DNA of 6,104 nt, taken from Bacteroidia bacterium. Its GTDB lineage: Bacteria; Bacteroidota; Bacteroidia; Cytophagales; Cyclobacteriaceae. The notes below the pieces were generated by a model. The model ran no database searches. It worked only from the letters and a program-made list of their open reading frames with translations, and was not told the origin of the DNA. Made by a program: the position numbers and the translations under genes. Positions 1-5,750 of this stretch are shown piece after piece (position 1 is the first letter of the stretch; each line of letters begins with the position of its first letter). The stretch lies in contig JAAURZ010000159.1 in NCBI GenBank assembly GCA_012031955.1, positions 1-6,104 on the forward strand, given 5' to 3'.

Positions 1-273
1 GCGCATTGCGACGGCGTACAGCTTGAAGAAGGCAGGGCCATGGTAGACGATGTCGCTATTGTGTCCGACGATAGCAAAACGGTAGGCATCGAAATACACA
101 TTGGCTGGAACCGTGTGGTGAGACGAATTTTCGAAGCACTCGAGTATGAAGTGCTTAAACTCGACCGCTCGGTGTATGCTGGCCTCGATAAGAAAGACCT
201 GCCCAGGGGCAAGTGGCGCTTCCTGCGCGACGAAGAGATAATCAGGCTCAAGCACATCCGCAAGGGGCGTTAA
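1..273 (+). CDS. rRNA pseudouridine synthase, RsuA/RluB family, C-terminal end (5' truncated by window)
   Basis: The reading frame is open from base 1 and ends at TAA 271–273, so the first 90 codons seen are the tail of a longer gene; the ATG at 40 is internal. The family converts specific uridines of rRNA to pseudouridine in the cytoplasm. The visible part has the typical family ending: a segment like 'DGVQLEEGRA', then VGIEIHIGWNRVVRRIFEAL, YEVLKLDR, YAGL and finally LPRGKWRFL before the charged tail. The catalytic Asp domain and any S4 domain lie outside the window. The usual 'GRNR' in the RNA-contacting loop reads GWNR here, an Arg-to-Trp change. The exact paralogue (RluB, RluF or RsuA-like) cannot be settled from this fragment. 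Its stop codon overlaps the stop of the convergent kinase gene. Confidence 0.87.
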   Translation, partial: AHCDGVQLEEGRAMVDDVAIVSDDSKTVGIEIHIGWNRVVRRIFEALEYEVLKLDRSVYAGLDKKDLPRGKWRFLRDEEIIRLKHIRKGR

Positions 274-1670
274 GCATGCTCCAGAATTACCGTGAAACAA
301 GTGCCTTTTCCAAACGTGGAGGTAACTGAAATGCTTCCATTGATTTTTGACAAAGCCTCTTTCACAATGTACAGACCCAAACCGGTGCCTTCCGTAGTCG
401 ACGATGCGCGGTAGAACATATCGAAGATACGCGCCAGGCTTGCTTCGGGTATGCCCTGTCCGTTGTCCTCAACGGTGATGATCACCTTTTCCTGCTCGAC
501 ATTCTTATCGAACGTAACGCGGATGAAAGGATTCTCCTGGTGAAGATTGTGGTACTTCACTGCGTTCGACAACAGGTTGCTTAGTACAACTTTTATCTGG
601 TGGTAGTCCGACCGGAATATATGAGAAGGATCGGGATCATACGCCAGCTGTATGGACGACGCGCCTTTGCTGAACTTGATATCAACGATCGTCTCTTCAA
701 GCAAATGATTGAAGTTGATGTCCTCTTGCCGCACCTCAAACTTCTTTGTACGGGATAAAGTAAGAATGTCGGCGATGATAAGGTCGAGTTTCTTTACGCG
801 CTCCTCAATGAGGCCCATAAACTCGCGGGCGCGCTCTTCGTGCAAGTCGAGTTTGCCAAGGTATGTAAGACCTAGTATCGACGCAATAGGCGCACGCAGG
901 TCGTGCGATGTACTGTACAAGAAACTGTCGAGTTCCTTGTTCGCCTTGTGAAGCTTTTCGCGCTCGTCTTCCAGCAACCACATAATCATACTTATTCCCA
1001 TTAGTGCGATCACTACCAGGTTTGCCAACCCGAATGACCCGGGCAATGAAATACCGGAGCCGGTCACATTGGCAAAAATGATGGAGAGGTACGAGAACTG
1101 GTCGACGCTGTAAACCAGGAACGACAACGCGAGCAACTTCTGGCCAAAGCCACGCGTAAATTTCGGATGAACCCACACAATCACGCTGGCCACCAGAAAG
1201 CCCACACCGGAAACTAGCGAGCGTGTGCCCAGGCGCAGCACATACCGCTCGCCCACAGCCGCCGGATTATAGCTGTAGGCCAGCACCGTAACCATCGCGA
1301 TAAACGATGTGATCACCACCGTCCACTGCAGCAACTTGCGGCTGAGCGGCTTGCTGTATACAAGTTGATGACTGCCCAGAAGTATGAACACAATCTGTAG
1401 AAAACATCCCATCTGCGCGAAGTAGCTGAACAAAAGCCGGAGCCTGTCCCACGGCGCATCTGTGGCCTGCGGAAGCACCGTAAGTATGGCAGTGCAAAAC
1501 ATGTACACCGCAAAAGCGATCCAGCTTTGTGACCAGGTTCGAAGAAAACGCCGGATGTAAAGTCGGCTGAAATACCGGAATATGAAGTACATCACCACAC
1601 CCAGTAAAACCTGGGCAAGGTATGTTATCAGCAGTCGGAACACGACGTCGGAAAAATCGAACAGTGGCAC
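270..1670 (-). CDS. 7-TM membrane sensor histidine kinase
   Basis: A 466-residue kinase predicted to sit in the inner membrane, sense an unknown signal, autophosphorylate on His and pass the phosphate to an Asp of a response regulator. Seven hydrophobic segments lie at about residues 9–34, 50–66, 79–98, 113–132, 151–167, 179–199 and 213–233. A short linker leads into a HisKA domain with H-box STSHDLRAPI (His256), then a HATPase_c domain with N-box SNLLSNAVKYH (364–374), G1 DNGQGIP (402–408), F-box IFDMFYR (415–421) and G2 GTGLGLYI (428–435). All catalytic boxes are intact. I chose the GTG at 1670 because the longer open frame runs into tRNA-Phe, while the first downstream ATG (1592) would cut the first membrane segment. 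No receiver domain or response-regulator gene is visible, so it is an orphan here. The seven-helix sensor resembles 7TM-type Bacteroidota kinases, but the ligand is unknown. Confidence 0.9.
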   Translation of the reverse strand: MPLFDFSDVVFRLLITYLAQVLLGVVMYFIFRYFSRLYIRRFLRTWSQSWIAFAVYMFCTAILTVLPQATDAPWDRLRLLFSYFAQMGCFLQIVFILLGSHQLVYSKPLSRKLLQWTVVITSFIAMVTVLAYSYNPAAVGERYVLRLGTRSLVSGVGFLVASVIVWVHPKFTRGFGQKLLALSFLVYSVDQFSYLSIIFANVTGSGISLPGSFGLANLVVIALMGISMIMWLLEDEREKLHKANKELDSFLYSTSHDLRAPIASILGLTYLGKLDLHEERAREFMGLIEERVKKLDLIIADILTLSRTKKFEVRQEDINFNHLLEETIVDIKFSKGASSIQLAYDPDPSHIFRSDYHQIKVVLSNLLSNAVKYHNLHQENPFIRVTFDKNVEQEKVIITVEDNGQGIPEASLARIFDMFYRASSTTEGTGLGLYIVKEALSKINGSISVTSTFGKGTCFTVILEHA

Positions 1671-1692
1671 GCAATTTAAAGATGCGAAATAA

Positions 1693-1727
1693 CGGATTTC
1701 TTTTGGAGGAAACCTTTCACAAATCCG
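1693..1727. promoter_or_regulatory. 7-bp inverted repeat upstream of the histidine kinase (possible operator)
   Basis: CGGATTT (1693–1699) and AAATCCG (1721–1727) are perfect inverted copies separated by 21 bases, 23–57 bases upstream of the chosen kinase start. An inner AGG/CCT pair lies close to the same centre. It could be a binding site for a dimeric regulator or an mRNA hairpin, or chance; no recognisable family operator is matched. Confidence 0.25.
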
Positions 1728-1764
1728 CTTAATCTTTGTGCAGGCACCGCCGAGGCAGGCAAAC

Positions 1765-1789
1765 AAAAAAGCCTCCGCAAGAGGAGGCT
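1765..1789 (-). terminator. Intrinsic terminator of tRNA-Phe
   Basis: Read on the - strand, immediately after the tRNA 3' end: GCCTCC, a six-base loop, GGAGGC, then six T residues. The stem is GC-rich and perfect (1771–1776 with 1783–1788), and one further A/T pair flanks it. This is a textbook rho-independent terminator. It implies that the histidine kinase downstream on the same strand needs its own promoter or depends on read-through. Confidence 0.9.
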
Positions 1790-1790
1790 G

Positions 1791-1863
1791 TGGTGATGGA
1801 CGGAATCGAACCGCCGACACAAGGATTTTCAGTCCTTTGCTCTACCAACTGAGCTACATCACC
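1791..1863 (-). tRNA. tRNA-Phe (anticodon GAA)
   Basis: The 73-base cloverleaf folds cleanly: acceptor GGTGATG pairs with CATCACC and is followed by discriminator A (1791). The D-arm contains TAGCTCAGTTGGTAGAGC, the anticodon stem AAGGA/TCCTT encloses loop CTGAAAA with anticodon GAA at 1830–1828, and the T-loop is GGTTCGATTCC. The 3' CCA is not encoded (the next bases are CAG), so it must be added by tRNA nucleotidyltransferase, as is common in Bacteroidota. A promoter lies upstream and a terminator directly downstream, so it looks like a single-gene transcription unit. Confidence 0.97.
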
Positions 1864-1875
1864 ATTATTTTAGAA

Positions 1876-1894
1876 CCCCGACCGTCGTCAGGGG
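1876..1894 (-). other. Hairpin in the 5' leader of pre-tRNA-Phe
   Basis: On the transcribed strand CCCC-U-GAC / GACG loop / GUC-GGGG forms a seven-pair stem with one bulged U. It starts three bases after the -7 box, so its first bases may lie at the transcription start, and it ends 12 bases before the mature tRNA. No T-run follows, so it is not an obvious attenuator; it may simply guide leader processing. Confidence 0.4.
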
Positions 1895-1896
1895 CA

Positions 1897-1928
1897 CAAA
1901 AGTATGTATTTTTATATAGGTTGCAAAA
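1897..1928 (-). promoter_or_regulatory. Bacteroidota-type promoter of tRNA-Phe
   Basis: On the - strand TTTTG (1928–1924) is followed by a 19-base spacer and TACTTTTG (1904–1897). This matches the Bacteroidota consensus of a -33 TTG/TTTG box, a spacer of about 19–21 and a -7 TAnnTTTG box recognised by the primary sigma factor of that phylum. Transcription should begin a few bases downstream, near 1891–1893, about 30 bases before the tRNA. The box also lies within 25 bases of the ATG of the divergent Fe-S gene, so the two units share a very compact spacer. Confidence 0.8.
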
Positions 1929-1948
1929 TATTTTAAGAAGCCTGTCGA

Positions 1949-2581
1949 ATGACCCTGATTCAACAAATTGCCTTCGCCGCAGTGCTTTTACTGGCGGCCT
2001 ATCTGGTTTGGAAACGAGCCAGTTTAATCAAGAAGACGATCAGCCTCGGCAAACCTGTTGAGCCCACAGGTACTGCTTCGGCTCGCGTGCGAAATGTACT
2101 GCTTGTGGCGTTCGGCCAAAAGAAAATGTTCAAGCGATGGATACCCGCCACGCTCCACTTTTTTATCTATGTCGGCTTCCTGGTGATCAACCTCGAAGTG
2201 CTCGAGTTTATTATCGACGGTCTGGCCGGCACCCACCGCATATTTGCCCCATACCTTGGCGGCCTCTATATCGTGCTCATGAATGTGTTCGAGTTTCTCG
2301 CCGTGGCAGTGCTGGTGGCTTGTGTGGTCTTCCTCATTCGTCGCAATGTCATCAAAGTGAAACGGTTTTGGTCTGACGAAATGAAGACATGGCCCAGGTT
2401 GGACGCCAACCTGATATTGATTACCGAGATTGCACTAATGACAGCCATCCTCACCATGAATGCGAGCGATCAGGTGTTGCAGGGTGTCGAGCCCGATCAC
2501 TACCCTGCGACAGGCAAACTCTTTTTCAGCAACTTTCTGGTTCCTCTTTTGATGGAATGGATGCCGGCTCACTGCTGGTGA
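1949..2581 (+). CDS. Membrane (Fe-S) oxidoreductase, N-terminal membrane domain (frameshifted gene, 5' part)
   Basis: Starts at ATG 1949 and reads 210 codons to a premature TGA. Hydrophobic segments at about residues 5–21, 66–87, 107–130 and 154–170 form a NarI-like (nitrate reductase gamma subunit-like) membrane domain. His70, at the start of the second segment, is a possible haem b ligand. Up to Pro199-Leu200 the protein follows the family; the last nine residues (from LMEW on) are out of frame. Adding one T to the run at 2547–2550 reads [12 protein letters not shown] and joins this part to the 3' part, giving one 441-residue protein, the size I would expect for the family. The full protein would carry electrons between a membrane quinone or haem and cytoplasmic Fe-S clusters. 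The frame break could be a base-call error or a real mutation; I favour the former. Confidence 0.85.
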   Translation: MTLIQQIAFAAVLLLAAYLVWKRASLIKKTISLGKPVEPTGTASARVRNVLLVAFGQKKMFKRWIPATLHFFIYVGFLVINLEVLEFIIDGLAGTHRIFAPYLGGLYIVLMNVFEFLAVAVLVACVVFLIRRNVIKVKRFWSDEMKTWPRLDANLILITEIALMTAILTMNASDQVLQGVEPDHYPATGKLFFSNFLVPLLMEWMPAHCW

Positions 2582-3273
2582 TTGAACGCACGGCCTGGTG
2601 GTTTCACATCGTGGGCATTCTGGCGTTTGCAGTCTACATAACCTACTCCAAGCACCTGCACATATTCATGGCATTTCCCAATACCTATTACGCCAGCCTT
2701 GAGGCGAAGGGCCACATGAATAACATGCCCGTAGTGACCAACGAAGTAAAGTCGATGCTGGGCCTTGCCGAGGCAACAGCGGCGCAGGCTGCCGAACCGG
2801 GTCGCTTCGGCGCCAAAGACATCAATGACTTGCCGCGCCACAGTCTTATGGCGGCATACGCCTGTACCGAGTGCGGTCGCTGTACATCAGAGTGTCCTGC
2901 CAACCAAACCGGCAAGAAGCTTTCGCCGCGGAAAATCATGATGGACACCCGCGACAGGCTTGAGACGGTCGGCAAAAACCTAGGGACGGAAGGCAATGGC
3001 CTCAACGACGGCAAAGCGCTTTTAGGCGACTACATTTCAAAAGAGGAAATCAACGCATGTACAAGCTGCAATGCTTGTGTAGAAGCTTGCCCTGTGTTGA
3101 TCAACCCACTGGAAATCATTCTCGAACTCAGGCGATACGTGGCCATGGAAGAGTCGGGCTCGCCTCAGTCCTGGAATGCGATGTTCCAGAATATCGAAAC
3201 CAATTTTGCGCCATGGAAATTTTCACCCGGCGACCGTTTCAACTGGGCTAACGACTTAAAATCCGAAAATTAA
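2547..3273 (+). CDS. Membrane (Fe-S) oxidoreductase, 4Fe-4S domain (frameshifted gene, 3' part)
   Basis: Continuation of the preceding gene in the -1 frame, ending at TAA 3271–3273. Numbering follows the repaired 441-residue protein. It begins with a fifth membrane segment (217–233) carrying His220, then His236 and His238, further haem ligand candidates. A linker leads to two ferredoxin-type cysteine motifs: [12 protein letters not shown] (Cys306, 309, 312, 316) and [12 protein letters not shown] (Cys371, 374, 377, 381). Both are complete, so two [4Fe-4S] clusters are expected. This organisation matches the HdrC/GlpC-like electron-transfer proteins annotated '(Fe-S)-binding protein' in Bacteroidota. 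No independent start codon is plausible at the break, so this is not a separate gene. It is followed after 13 bases by its CCG-domain partner. The electron donor and acceptor cannot be read from the sequence. Confidence 0.87.
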
Positions 3274-3286
3274 TCTCTCATTGCTT

Positions 3287-3595
3287 ATGAATATACCCAC
3301 CCTGGCCGAACTGAATGCGAAAGGAGAAACACCGGACATATTGTTTTGGGTTGGTTGCGCCGGTTCTTTCGACGACCGCTACCGGCGCGTCACCAAAGCT
3401 TTTGTGAAAATACTCGACGCGGTTGGAATCAAATTCGCCGTGCTCGGTCAGGAAGAAACATGCACCGGCGACCCTGCCCGTCGCGCGGGCAATGAGTTCC
3501 TTTTTCAAATGCAGGCTATGAGCAACATTCAGGTGCTTAACGGATACAACGTGAAGAAGATAGTAACAGCATGCCCCACTGCTTCAACACCCTGA
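3287..3595 (+). CDS. (Fe-S)-binding protein with CCG domains, N-terminal part (frame disrupted)
   Basis: First half of a HdrB/GlpC/LutA-like cysteine-rich protein, partner of the upstream membrane Fe-S protein. I chose ATG 3287 over an in-frame TTG at 3281 because the protein then begins [10 protein letters not shown], as relatives do. The first CCG half-site shows [10 protein letters not shown] (Cys24), [11 protein letters not shown] (Cys59) and TACP (Cys96). CCG domains bind a [4Fe-4S] cluster and often form the catalytic or electron-exit site of such complexes. After TACP the frame fails because a C is missing at 3574–3577; restoring it gives CPHCFNTLK with Cys99, completing the motif. As written, translation ends at TGA 3593. 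Repaired, the whole gene encodes about 261 residues. Confidence 0.85.
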   Translation: MNIPTLAELNAKGETPDILFWVGCAGSFDDRYRRVTKAFVKILDAVGIKFAVLGQEETCTGDPARRAGNEFLFQMQAMSNIQVLNGYNVKKIVTACPTASTP

Positions 3596-4069
3596 AAATG
3601 AATACCCGAACTGGTGGTAACTATGAAGTTGTGCACCCACGCGCAATTGTTGCAAACACTCATCAACGAAGGCAAAGTGAAACTGAAAGACGGCGGGAGT
3701 TTCAGAGGAAGAAAAATAACCTATCACGACTCATGTTACCTGGGTCGTGCCAACAACGTATATGAAGCGCCGCGCGCCGTACTCGAAATCCTTGACGGCG
3801 AGCTGGTGGAAATGAAACGCTGTAAAACCACTGGCTTCTGCTGTGGCGCGGGCGGGGCGCAGATGTTTAAAGACGCGGAGAAAGGCAACAAAGAAGTAAA
3901 TATCGATCGTACCGAAGAAGCGTTGTCGACAGGTGCCACTACGATTGCTGTAGCCTGCCCTTTCTGCATGACGATGATGACGGACGGCGTGAAGAATAAA
4001 GAACGCGAAGCTGATGTGAAAGTGAAAGACCTGGCAGAACTAATAGCCGAAGCCCAAGGTTTAATCTAA
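3596..4069 (+). CDS. (Fe-S)-binding protein with CCG domains, C-terminal part (frame disrupted)
   Basis: Second half of the same gene; the frame is continuous from about 3639 to the stop at 4067–4069. Numbering refers to the repaired 261-residue protein. The second CCG site is complete: HDSCYLGR (Cys151), CKTTGFCCGAGG (Cys186-Cys187) and CPFCMTMM (Cys225, Cys228), a C-x34-CC-x37-C-x2-C spacing. Between 3595 and 3638 the correct reading moves through all frames because of further single-base indels; repaired, the stretch reads KNEYPELGGNYEVVHHAQLL, typical of the family. The net change over the cluster is -3, so both halves sit in the same frame. An in-frame ATG near 3614 should not be taken as a real start, since its first residues are out of frame. 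The next gene begins 13 bases later. Confidence 0.86.
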
Positions 4070-4082
4070 AAATGACTTAGTT

Positions 4083-4601
4083 ATGCTGGTTCCTTTCGAA
4101 AGTCTGCCCGACAATGCACGAATCTGGATATACCAAAGCCCGCGCGCGCTCACACCCGCAGAATATGGTATCGTACAAACGTATCTCACTGGCGTAACGG
4201 AAGCCTGGGCGGCGCACGGCCAGGCGCTCAAGTCGTCTTTTGTCATACGCTTCAACCAGTTCATCATCATTGGTGTAGACGAAGACTACAATGCGGCAAG
4301 TGGCTGCTCTGTCGACTCCTTCGTCAACGCCATGCATGCCTTGGGAAGCAAACTCAGCCTCGATTTCTTCGACAGACAACAAGTGGCGTTCCAAATTGAC
4401 GGCATCACGATAATCTCCTTAGGGGAATTGAAAGAAAAACATGCGAATGGTATATGGTCGGCCGGCACGCCCACGTTTAACAATGTGGTCCAGGCAAAGG
4501 CGGACCTAAACACCAAGTGGATTGTTCCTGCGGGCGAAACCTGGCTGAAACGATACATTCCCAGGGAACGCACTGTGCAAGGAGCCGAAAATATTTTGTA
4601 G
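4083..4601 (+). CDS. Conserved Bacteroidota protein commonly mislabelled 'ABC transporter ATPase'
   Basis: A 172-residue soluble protein beginning LVPFESLPDNARIWIYQS, with WAAHGQAL (42–49), AASGCSVDS (71–79), FFDRQQVAF (95–103) and TFNNVVQAKADLNTKWIVP (131–149). These match a small family that genome annotation often calls 'ABC transporter ATPase', yet no Walker A (GxxGxGKS/T), signature (LSGGQ) or Walker B motif is present, so the name is unsupported and the function unknown. The invariant-looking Cys75 in the SGCS motif is the most interesting residue. It lies 13 bases after the Fe-S gene, in probable translational coupling, which suggests a role in that redox module, perhaps assembly or regulation (inference). 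The last 12 residues after LKRYI appear longer than in relatives. Confidence 0.86.
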   Translation: MLVPFESLPDNARIWIYQSPRALTPAEYGIVQTYLTGVTEAWAAHGQALKSSFVIRFNQFIIIGVDEDYNAASGCSVDSFVNAMHALGSKLSLDFFDRQQVAFQIDGITIISLGELKEKHANGIWSAGTPTFNNVVQAKADLNTKWIVPAGETWLKRYIPRERTVQGAENIL

Positions 4602-4717
4602 TTTAGAGACGACTTTTCGCGGATACAGGATGAAATGTCCATCTGCAAAACAGACCCATGGAATGTTTAAAGAGCGTAGACGTTTTATCTGTCCATAAAA
4701 GCAAAATTCGTTAACAG
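4602..4717. other. Intergenic gap between the redox operon and the lipoprotein gene
   Basis: 116 bases with no open reading frame of note. I found no clear TTTG / TAnnTTTG promoter and no GC-rich terminator; only a weak AT stem (4683–4688 with 4695–4700). Whether the lipoprotein gene is co-transcribed with the redox genes cannot be decided from this. Confidence 0.5.
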
Positions 4718-5259
4718 ATGAAGTTGAAAGCCCTGCTCGCGTTGTCGATCACCCTTTACTGCTTGGCTGCAGTGTTGAAAAAAAGGCCAGGAAGGCCTTT
4801 AATCTGGGTAAGTATGAAACCGCCATCGATCTCTATGCAAAGAGCCTCGCGGCAAACCCGCGCGACGGACGCGCCAGTTATTTCATAGCAGAATCATACA
4901 GGCTCTCTAACCGAGTAAAGGAATCCGAACCTTTCTATCAGAAAGCCGGTGGCCCGGGTATCGACAAAGATACCGTCAAGTTTTACTACGCTCAGGCGCT
5001 CAAGTCAAACGGCAAGTATGAAGAGGCCAGGCAGCATTTTAACGACCTCATGGCGAACGCCACCGAGCAAAAGATGAAGGAACGCGCGCGCGTAGAACTG
5101 GAGGGAATGGACTACATCAACAAAGTTGCCTCGTCCGAGAATTTCTACAAAGTAAAAAACCTGGAACTCGTAAATTCGCCTAACGCCGAGTATGCGCCGG
5201 TGTATCTCAATGGTGAACTGTATATCACGGCGGCCCGCGCTACAGGGAAAGTTTACTGA
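4718..5259 (+). CDS. TPR/PD40 outer-membrane lipoprotein of OmpA/PorE type, N-terminal TPR part (frameshifted)
   Basis: Starts at ATG 4718. As written, the signal peptide runs out of frame, but adding one T to the run at 4755–4757 gives MKLKALLALSITLLLLGC, a classic lipoprotein signal with lipobox LLGC and acylated Cys18. The mature part then reads in one frame to 5256. It contains about three TPR helix pairs: KAFNLGKYETAIDLYAKSL, YFIAESYRLSNRVKESEPF and YYAQALKSNGKYEEARQHF. The first propeller strand follows (APVYLNGELYITAARATG). TPR plus PD40 on a lipoprotein is the front half of large Bacteroidota OmpA-family proteins, including PorE, which links the type IX secretion complex to peptidoglycan. 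PorE itself is possible but unproven, because the diagnostic C-terminal domains are missing. A second frame break occurs at TGA 5257–5259. Confidence 0.78.
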
Positions 5260-5602
5260 GGCGAGCGGCACACCCTTTACAGACATCTACAAAATGGCAA
5301 CACGAGGTGCCAACGTAGATGTAACCACGATGGCGCCGCTCGATAATGGAATCAATTCCGAAAGCGTGAATGACGGCTGCGTTACTTTTACACCCGACGG
5401 CAAAACCATGGTGTTCGCCAAAGGAAACACCGGACGCAAGAAAGACGGCTGGGACGTAGACCTCTATATATCCAGATTCCGAAGTGGTAGCTGGACGGAA
5501 CCAGTTCCAATCAATGTGAACACGCCGATCAGGGACGACGACCCCAAAACAAATTCGGAGTTTACCTGGGACTCCACACCTGCTTTCAGCCCCGACGGCC
5601 GC
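5258..5602 (+). CDS. TPR/PD40 lipoprotein, PD40 propeller part (frameshifted, 3' end lost at a chimeric join)
   Basis: Continuation of the lipoprotein in the next frame: removing the T at 5257 joins GKVY to [13 protein letters not shown] without interruption. It shows PD40 (WD40-like) propeller signatures: [34 protein letters not shown] and [12 protein letters not shown]. In relatives the next strand reads like 'TLYFASN', and further blades, a carboxypeptidase-regulatory-like domain and an OmpA_C peptidoglycan-binding domain follow. Here the text changes after FSPDGR into a high-GC WD40 sequence of different character, so at least half of the protein is absent from the window. The exact join lies within about 5588–5603, where both sources would encode SPDGR. 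The frame happens to stay open across the join, which should not be read as a natural fusion. Confidence 0.75.
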
Positions 5603-5750
5603 TTGCTGTGCCGGGCCTCGTACGTCCGACGCGCCGTCGAGGTCTACGACGTGGCCAGCGGTAGGGCGGAGGGCGTCATCCCTGTCCCGGGCGGACTCGA
5701 GTCCATCACGTTCTCTCCCGACGGGCGGTCCCTGGCCGCCGGCCACAACG
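5603..5750 (+). CDS. WD40-repeat protein fragment from a high-GC source (chimeric piece)
   Basis: About 50 codons, partial at both ends. The translation shows [10 protein letters not shown], then [20 protein letters not shown], which is one WD40 blade: a [V/I]-x-[V/W]-Y/W-D strand followed by a strand ending [10 protein letters not shown]+C is 72% (108 of 150 bases at 5601–5750, counted by hand), against about 49% in a sample of the upstream genes, and codons are mostly G/C-ending. It resembles WD40 proteins of GC-rich bacteria such as Planctomycetota or Actinomycetota, but the source cannot be fixed. Neither a start nor a stop belonging to this gene is present. Confidence 0.6.

Noticed and set aside
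1730..1740. Possible + strand -7 box (AATCTTTG) between kinase and tRNA
   Set aside because: There is no TTTG/TTG box at the right distance, and the nearest + strand gene lies beyond the tRNA.
1671..1820. A longer histidine kinase beginning at 1820 on the - strand
   Set aside because: It would start inside tRNA-Phe and be translated through the tRNA terminator; the first 50 residues have no membrane or domain character.
2541..2556. Programmed -1 ribosomal frameshifting in the Fe-S oxidoreductase
   Set aside because: There is no X-XXY-YYZ slippery heptamer and I saw no strong stem after it; a missing T in a T-run explains the break more simply, given the other indels nearby.
3571..3765. Separate small + strand gene starting at ATG 3571
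   Set aside because: Its first residues are the correct frame of the CCG-domain protein for a few codons only; it is a by-product of the indel cluster.
4683..4700. Stem TTTTAT/ATAAAA upstream of the lipoprotein as a terminator
   Set aside because: The stem has only A/T pairs, is six long, and is not followed by a T-run; too weak to call.
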